From: a virus
Strand: one strand, 5' to 3'
DNA length: 22,092 nt
IMG/VR virus record: IMGVR_UViG_3300024518_001502
Location: 1 to 22,092 of that record
Both the position numbers and the translations under genes were made by a program. Shown here in pieces: positions 19,757 through 22,092 of this stretch (the stretch's first letter is position 1; each line of letters starts with the position of its first letter). The notes under the pieces are model-generated. The model was not told the origin of the DNA and ran no database searches. It saw only the letters and a list, made by a program, of their open reading frames with translations.

Positions 19757-19823
19757 CCTCCGGGTTGAATTGGGGACAACCCGGAGGCACGAGCTATTGC
19801 GGGCCACAGGGAGCTACCCTGTG
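19757..19823 (-). other. structured leader with two perfect hairpins before polA
   Basis: The 130-nt gap 19731-19860 holds no convincing ORF. On the minus strand it can form CACAGGG/CCCTGTG (19823-19817 with 19811-19805, 5-nt loop) and then CCTCCGGGTTG/CAACCCGGAGG (19787-19777 with 19767-19757, 9-nt loop). The second stem is 11 bp and perfect and ends 26 nt before the polymerase ATG. No T tract follows either stem, so they are poor terminators; a smaller CTCC/GGAG stem sits at 19842-19853. They may act as a processing, stabilising or translation-control structure between the SSB and polymerase genes. Confidence 0.6.
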
Positions 19824-19860
19824 CTTGGACTTTACTCAGCCCTCCGCACGGAGATGCGTT

Positions 19861-20610
19861 TTAGTATTTCTTATCCCCCTCCTCTTCTTGATGCTGTTCG
19901 GGGTTCATCTCGTACGGTATCATAAGCGAACTAAGTGCCACATCAATCCTTGAATGCACGAGAGGTAGTTGCTCATGATTTAACGGTTCTTGTGCCGTAA
20001 AGCTGACCTTAAATTGATTCTTAGCATCAGGCACAAGGGTAACTCGTGTAAGTACTCCCCACGGCGGTCGTTGTGTTGCTGCTGACAGTTTGTTGACATA
20101 ATTAGCCCATTGCTTCACAGACGTAACGGGTATAGACATCATAGCCAGCTCGCTGTCCTTAATGTGATCTAATGACTGCGGAGCGGGTATTACTGCTAGA
20201 CGTCTACGTTCACTGCAAGCCTTGCCTCTACCACCTTCAGGGTCACTGTTCCACTTAAACTTAGGACACCCATCACAGTTCTCGTGTATAGGATTTGGGA
20301 CTTTAGCATGGGGAAACAAGGGCTCTCCAGCCTCACCCAATGCAAAACATCCAGGTGGCTTAATGTCATTAGCCTTCCACTTTTCTGGATACCAGACATG
20401 CTCGGCTATTGCTGCCACTATAATGCAGTCAAGTGTGTTATCCGGCATGGCGTTGTCCATGTAGGACATAATGCCTGATGTAAACTTGATTTTATTTACA
20501 CTGGGAGTTTCTGTTTTGGCAATAACTTTCGCTTGCTTGCCAAGTTCGTCTTCCCAGTTTATTACCTCTGTTCCTGGTTCTTCGTTCTCAGTTTTTGATT
20601 TCTTAGCCAT
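19861..20610 (-). CDS. putative ssDNA-binding protein with Cys motif, 249 aa
   Basis: ATG 20610 lies just after the previous stop; GAG 7 nt upstream serves as ribosome site. The N-terminus is charged and disordered. Residues 40-240 form a likely OB-type core with PPGCFALGEAG, CDGCPKFKW, GRGKACSERRRLAVIP, a helical middle, and strands such as PPWGVLTRVTLVPDAKNQFK. Cys88, Cys112, Cys115 and Cys132 could bind zinc. The tail EQHQEEEGDKKY is acidic, as in ssDNA-binding proteins that touch the polymerase or helicase through an acidic tail. Position directly before polA supports a replication SSB role. I infer SSB from the layout and from related phage proteins; the OB fold is not proven. Confidence 0.68.
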   Translation of the reverse strand: MAKKSKTENEEPGTEVINWEDELGKQAKVIAKTETPSVNKIKFTSGIMSYMDNAMPDNTLDCIIVAAIAEHVWYPEKWKANDIKPPGCFALGEAGEPLFPHAKVPNPIHENCDGCPKFKWNSDPEGGRGKACSERRRLAVIPAPQSLDHIKDSELAMMSIPVTSVKQWANYVNKLSAATQRPPWGVLTRVTLVPDAKNQFKVSFTAQEPLNHEQLPLVHSRIDVALSSLMIPYEMNPEQHQEEEGDKKY

Positions 20611-20991
20611 TTAAGTTCTCGCCTTTGCATAGGTGATGTAGCTATAGTCCATTAAAGACACCCCCGGTATTAGAATTCCGTCATCCCTACGGAGCAATAC
20701 GGCTGAGTCAGTCAGTCGCTTGTGCAACAAATCAAACGCATCATTCTTACGCACATACTCGTGAATCTCTGACCAATCACCAGCAATAGCTCGTGTTCTT
20801 ATAGAACGGTTAATGACCGCCACTTTACCCCCGGCGGAAGACAAACCTGCTGTCTCCATTTCGGTAATGAGCTGGGTTTTAAGTTCGTTTTCGTCTGATT
20901 TAAGTGATGCCGCTGTCTTATCAGCAGCTAGTCTTTTGGTACGGGCATCGTCTAGCCGATCGGCTAATGCCCCAAGTTCTGCTAAGTCCAT
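20611..20991 (-). CDS. coiled-coil phage early protein, 126 aa
   Basis: ATG 20991 has GAGGG (21003-20999) 7 nt upstream. Residues 1-50 are a charged heptad-like helix (LADRLDDARTKRLAADKTAA; SLKSDENELKTQLITEMETA). The C-terminal 70 residues are alpha/beta (GGKVAVINRSIRTRAIAGDW, FDLLHKRLTDSAVLLRRDDG, IPGVSLMDYSYITYAKART). The FDLL..RL....V..~..~G..IPGV pattern recurs in phage proteins coded beside SSB genes. Function unknown; a replication or recombination accessory is likely. It is the first gene after promoter P2, and its ribosome site is part of a long inverted repeat. Confidence 0.72.
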   Translation of the reverse strand: MDLAELGALADRLDDARTKRLAADKTAASLKSDENELKTQLITEMETAGLSSAGGKVAVINRSIRTRAIAGDWSEIHEYVRKNDAFDLLHKRLTDSAVLLRRDDGILIPGVSLMDYSYITYAKART

Positions 20992-20998
20992 TGTGTGT

Positions 20999-21066
20999 CC
21001 CTCGTAATGGTGGCTTGCGTAGCTCAGTATAACATACGGGGGCTGAGCTTGCCACCATTACGAGGG
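20999..21066 (-). repeat. 16-bp perfect inverted repeat with a nested 7-bp repeat around promoter P2
   Basis: CCCTCGTAATGGTGGC (20999-21014) is the exact reverse complement of GCCACCATTACGAGGG (21051-21066). Inside, AGCTCAG (21021-21027) pairs with CTGAGCT (21043-21049) around a 15-nt loop. On the minus strand the distal arm contains the GAGGG ribosome site of the 20611-20991 gene. Confidence 0.9.
21026..21055 (-). promoter_or_regulatory. sigma70-type promoter P2 inside the inverted repeat
   Basis: On the minus strand TATACT (21031-21026) matches the -10 consensus at five of six bases; GTGGCA (21055-21050) is a -35 with four of six at 18 nt (TGGCAA at 17 nt is the alternative). The start would fall near 21019, between the repeat arms, giving a leader of about 28 nt. 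It shares GTTATACTGA and an upstream GCAAGCT with P1. Confidence 0.6.
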
Positions 21067-21071
21067 TAGTG

Positions 21072-21350
21072 TTATCTACTGATCCACTCCTCCATGGCTC
21101 CGGGGAACCCCCAACACCCAGAAGGGGCATAGTTGTAGAACCATCTAATGTAGTTGGGGAGCAATAGCATGTTCTGATCGTCAGCCCTACCTACAGCTTC
21201 TTTCAAGTCGTTGTTAATAACAGCAGTAAGAAAATCACCGGGAGGTATTTCGTTATCTATGTATCTAACTATTGACCCTCGCATTCTATCTGGGATTCCC
21301 AATTCTGCCATCATCATAACAGATTTTTCAGAAAGTTGGTATTTACTCAT
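21072..21350 (-). CDS. conserved small phage protein, 92 aa
   Basis: GGAGGAG with a 6-nt spacer precedes ATG 21350. The product is helical with the recurrent phage pattern GIPDRMRGSIVRYIDNEIPP, GDFLTAVINNDLKEAVGRAD and NYIRWFYNYAPSGCWGFPGA. The order DRMRG..~RY....PG.FL.AV..NDL..A..RAD..N.......~~~~~N..P..CWG defines a family common in phage early regions, of unknown function. It overlaps the upstream small membrane ORF by 8 nt and ends just before the inverted repeat of P2. Confidence 0.8.
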   Translation of the reverse strand: MSKYQLSEKSVMMMAELGIPDRMRGSIVRYIDNEIPPGDFLTAVINNDLKEAVGRADDQNMLLLPNYIRWFYNYAPSGCWGFPGAMEEWISR

Positions 21351-21459
21351 TATTTTCTCCTCCTGCTAGGGTTAAAACGCCAGACCCAATTACGAAAATA
21401 GCAGGTCCGAATGCTGCAAGGATAACAGCCACAGCTAAGATGTCAAGGGTCAATGACAT
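21343..21459 (-). CDS. small single-pass membrane protein, 38 aa
   Basis: ATG 21459 follows GGAG with a 7-nt spacer and the frame ends at TAA 21343, overlapping the next gene's start by 8 nt. Residues 2-32 are almost entirely hydrophobic (LDILAVAVILAAFGPAIFVI then GSGVLTLAG), followed by the acidic tail GENNE. The good ribosome site, tight overlap on both sides and clear transmembrane segment support translation. Function unknown; such peptides in early regions often act on the host envelope. Confidence 0.65.
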   Translation of the reverse strand: MSLTLDILAVAVILAAFGPAIFVIGSGVLTLAGGENNE

Positions 21460-21613
21460 TGTTCATCTCCTGTATGAGTTCTTCGCGTACCATTTCCAAG
21501 TTATGCTTAGCCCCAGAAATAAACATAAGGTTGAACAGAGCCTTAATTGGACCTTTCTGCTCAGCCCATGCTTCTTCAAACCCCTTATCAAGTTCTTCAC
21601 TTTTGTTATCCAT
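21443..21613 (-). CDS. small helical protein, 56 aa
   Basis: AGGAG (21625-21621) lies 7 nt before ATG 21613; an adjacent in-frame ATG at 21616 is only 4 nt away. The product is charged and helical (MDNKSEELDKGFEEAWAEQK, PIKALFNLMFISGAKHNLEM, VREELIQEMNNVIDP) with no Cys and no membrane segment. It overlaps the following membrane ORF by 17 nt. The codon pattern, ribosome site and exact fit between neighbours support it. No family recognised. Confidence 0.65.
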   Translation of the reverse strand: MDNKSEELDKGFEEAWAEQKGPIKALFNLMFISGAKHNLEMVREELIQEMNNVIDP

Positions 21614-21631
21614 CATCTTTCTCCTAATAGG

Positions 21632-21659
21632 TGGAGCCGGCAGTTCCCCGCCGGCTCCA
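21632..21659 (-). other. 10-bp perfect GC-rich hairpin
   Basis: TGGAGCCGGC (21632-21641) and GCCGGCTCCA (21650-21659) form a perfect stem with an 8-nt loop, between the 21727-22080 gene and the next small ORF. No T tract follows on either strand, so it is an unlikely simple terminator; RNA processing or stabilisation is possible. The rest of 21617-21726 shows nothing convincing. Confidence 0.6.
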
Positions 21660-21726
21660 GTTCAGGCTAGTTTCAGTAGTGACAAGAAGGAGTATTGCCC
21701 CTACCGTCACTCTCGCCCAGAACGCT

Positions 21727-22080
21727 TTAATGCTGAGTTGCCTCAGCTTCGATTTCAGCAAGGATTTCTTCAGCAAGTTCTTTGTTAACAGTAGAACTAT
21801 CGCCTCCAAAATCTATTTTATTAAGCGCACAGTTCATTTCAACGTTGCGCTCAAGGTTGACTTTAAACCCACTGACTAGTGCTTCTACTACTCCCTTCGC
21901 ACTTAGGTCTTCTTCACAATGCTCACACTTACGATCACCTACTTCTAAAGCCAGCAATGTCCCTGCGGCTGTGTGTAGAGCTTCGAGATACTGCACGTAA
22001 TCTATCAATTCTTCTGGTTTCATACGCGCTATCTTGGATATTTTCCTTTTAATCTTTTGATTCATTTTCTTGTTCATCAT
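21727..22080 (-). CDS. unknown early protein with CxxC, 117 aa
   Basis: AAGGAG at 22085-22090 stands 4 nt before ATG 22080 and 7 nt before a second in-frame ATG at 22077, which may be the true start. The N-terminus is very basic (NKKMNQKIKRKISKIARMKP), followed by a helical EELIDYVQYLEALHTAAGTL, then DRKCEHCEEDLSAKG and a helical acidic C-terminus. CEHC is a single Cys pair and might bind a metal in a dimer. The family is not recognised. It is the first visible gene of the minus-strand block; its promoter lies beyond the window end. Confidence 0.65.
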   Translation of the reverse strand: MMNKKMNQKIKRKISKIARMKPEELIDYVQYLEALHTAAGTLLALEVGDRKCEHCEEDLSAKGVVEALVSGFKVNLERNVEMNCALNKIDFGGDSSTVNKELAEEILAEIEAEATQH

Positions 22081-22092
22081 CTATCTCCTTCA

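Noticed and set aside
21624-21809. 61-codon minus-strand ORF with a hydrophobic stretch (VTVGAILLLVTT)
   Set aside because: Overlaps the 21727-22080 gene by 83 nt with no ribosome site, and its 3' part runs through the GC-rich hairpin. An ATT or GTG start near the end of the upstream gene cannot be excluded but is not supported.
1-22092. CRISPR array associated with the Cas4-like gene
   Set aside because: No regularly spaced direct repeats were seen anywhere; the Cas4-like enzyme lies in a phage replication block.

Overview
The window looks like part of a tailed, short-tailed (podovirus-type) bacteriophage genome infecting a Gram-negative, probably aquatic, bacterium. This is inferred from gene content. 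There is a late block of head-tail adaptor, tail-hub, ejection-protein and tail-fibre genes, an M15-type endolysin with a three-helix holin, a lipoprotein with a lipobox, and a phage replication block built around a family A DNA polymerase. No terminase, portal, capsid, integrase, RNA polymerase, tRNA gene or CRISPR array was seen; the packaging and capsid genes presumably lie left of position 1. Coding density is very high and most neighbours overlap by 4 nt (ATGA or GTGA) or more.

Plus strand, 1-10463 (late genes): the C-terminal piece of a structural protein; a 203-aa protein of a known phage structural-region family; a head-tail adaptor; a P22-gp10-like stabilisation/hub protein; a GNAT acetyltransferase; five virion-internal or ejection-type proteins (3808-8129); a tail fibre; then a lysis block with a membrane-anchored coiled-coil protein, a small acidic protein, the endolysin and the holin.

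Minus strand, 22092-10460 (early/middle genes), read right to left: small conserved phage genes including two missed small ORFs; a promoter enclosed in a 16-bp perfect inverted repeat; a coiled-coil protein; a Cys-containing probable ssDNA-binding protein; a structured leader; DNA polymerase A; a Cas4/RecB-like nuclease; a small membrane protein; a VRR-NUC nuclease; an SNF2-type helicase; a small basic protein with its own promoter and terminator; a conserved unknown and a lipoprotein. Next comes the most interesting part: a GT-A glycosyltransferase, a standalone protein of the 5-hmdU DNA kinase helical-domain family (formerly alpha-glutamyl/putrescinyl thymidine pyrophosphorylase), a thymidylate synthase/hydroxymethylase-fold enzyme and an HD-domain nucleotide phosphohydrolase. 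The block closes with a small membrane protein, a DUF3310 protein and a possible winged-helix protein. The two strands converge on one shared CTAA at 10460-10463 that holds both stop codons.

How the genes may work together: the polymerase, SSB, helicase and two PD-(D/E)XK-type nucleases form the replication/recombination core. The four genes at 11376-14528 are best explained as a candidate DNA base hypermodification cassette: make 5-hydroxymethyl-dUMP (or dTMP), trim competing nucleotides, then modify and glycosylate the base in DNA. That model is an inference from family membership and gene order. Family calls were made by eye from motifs without database searches.
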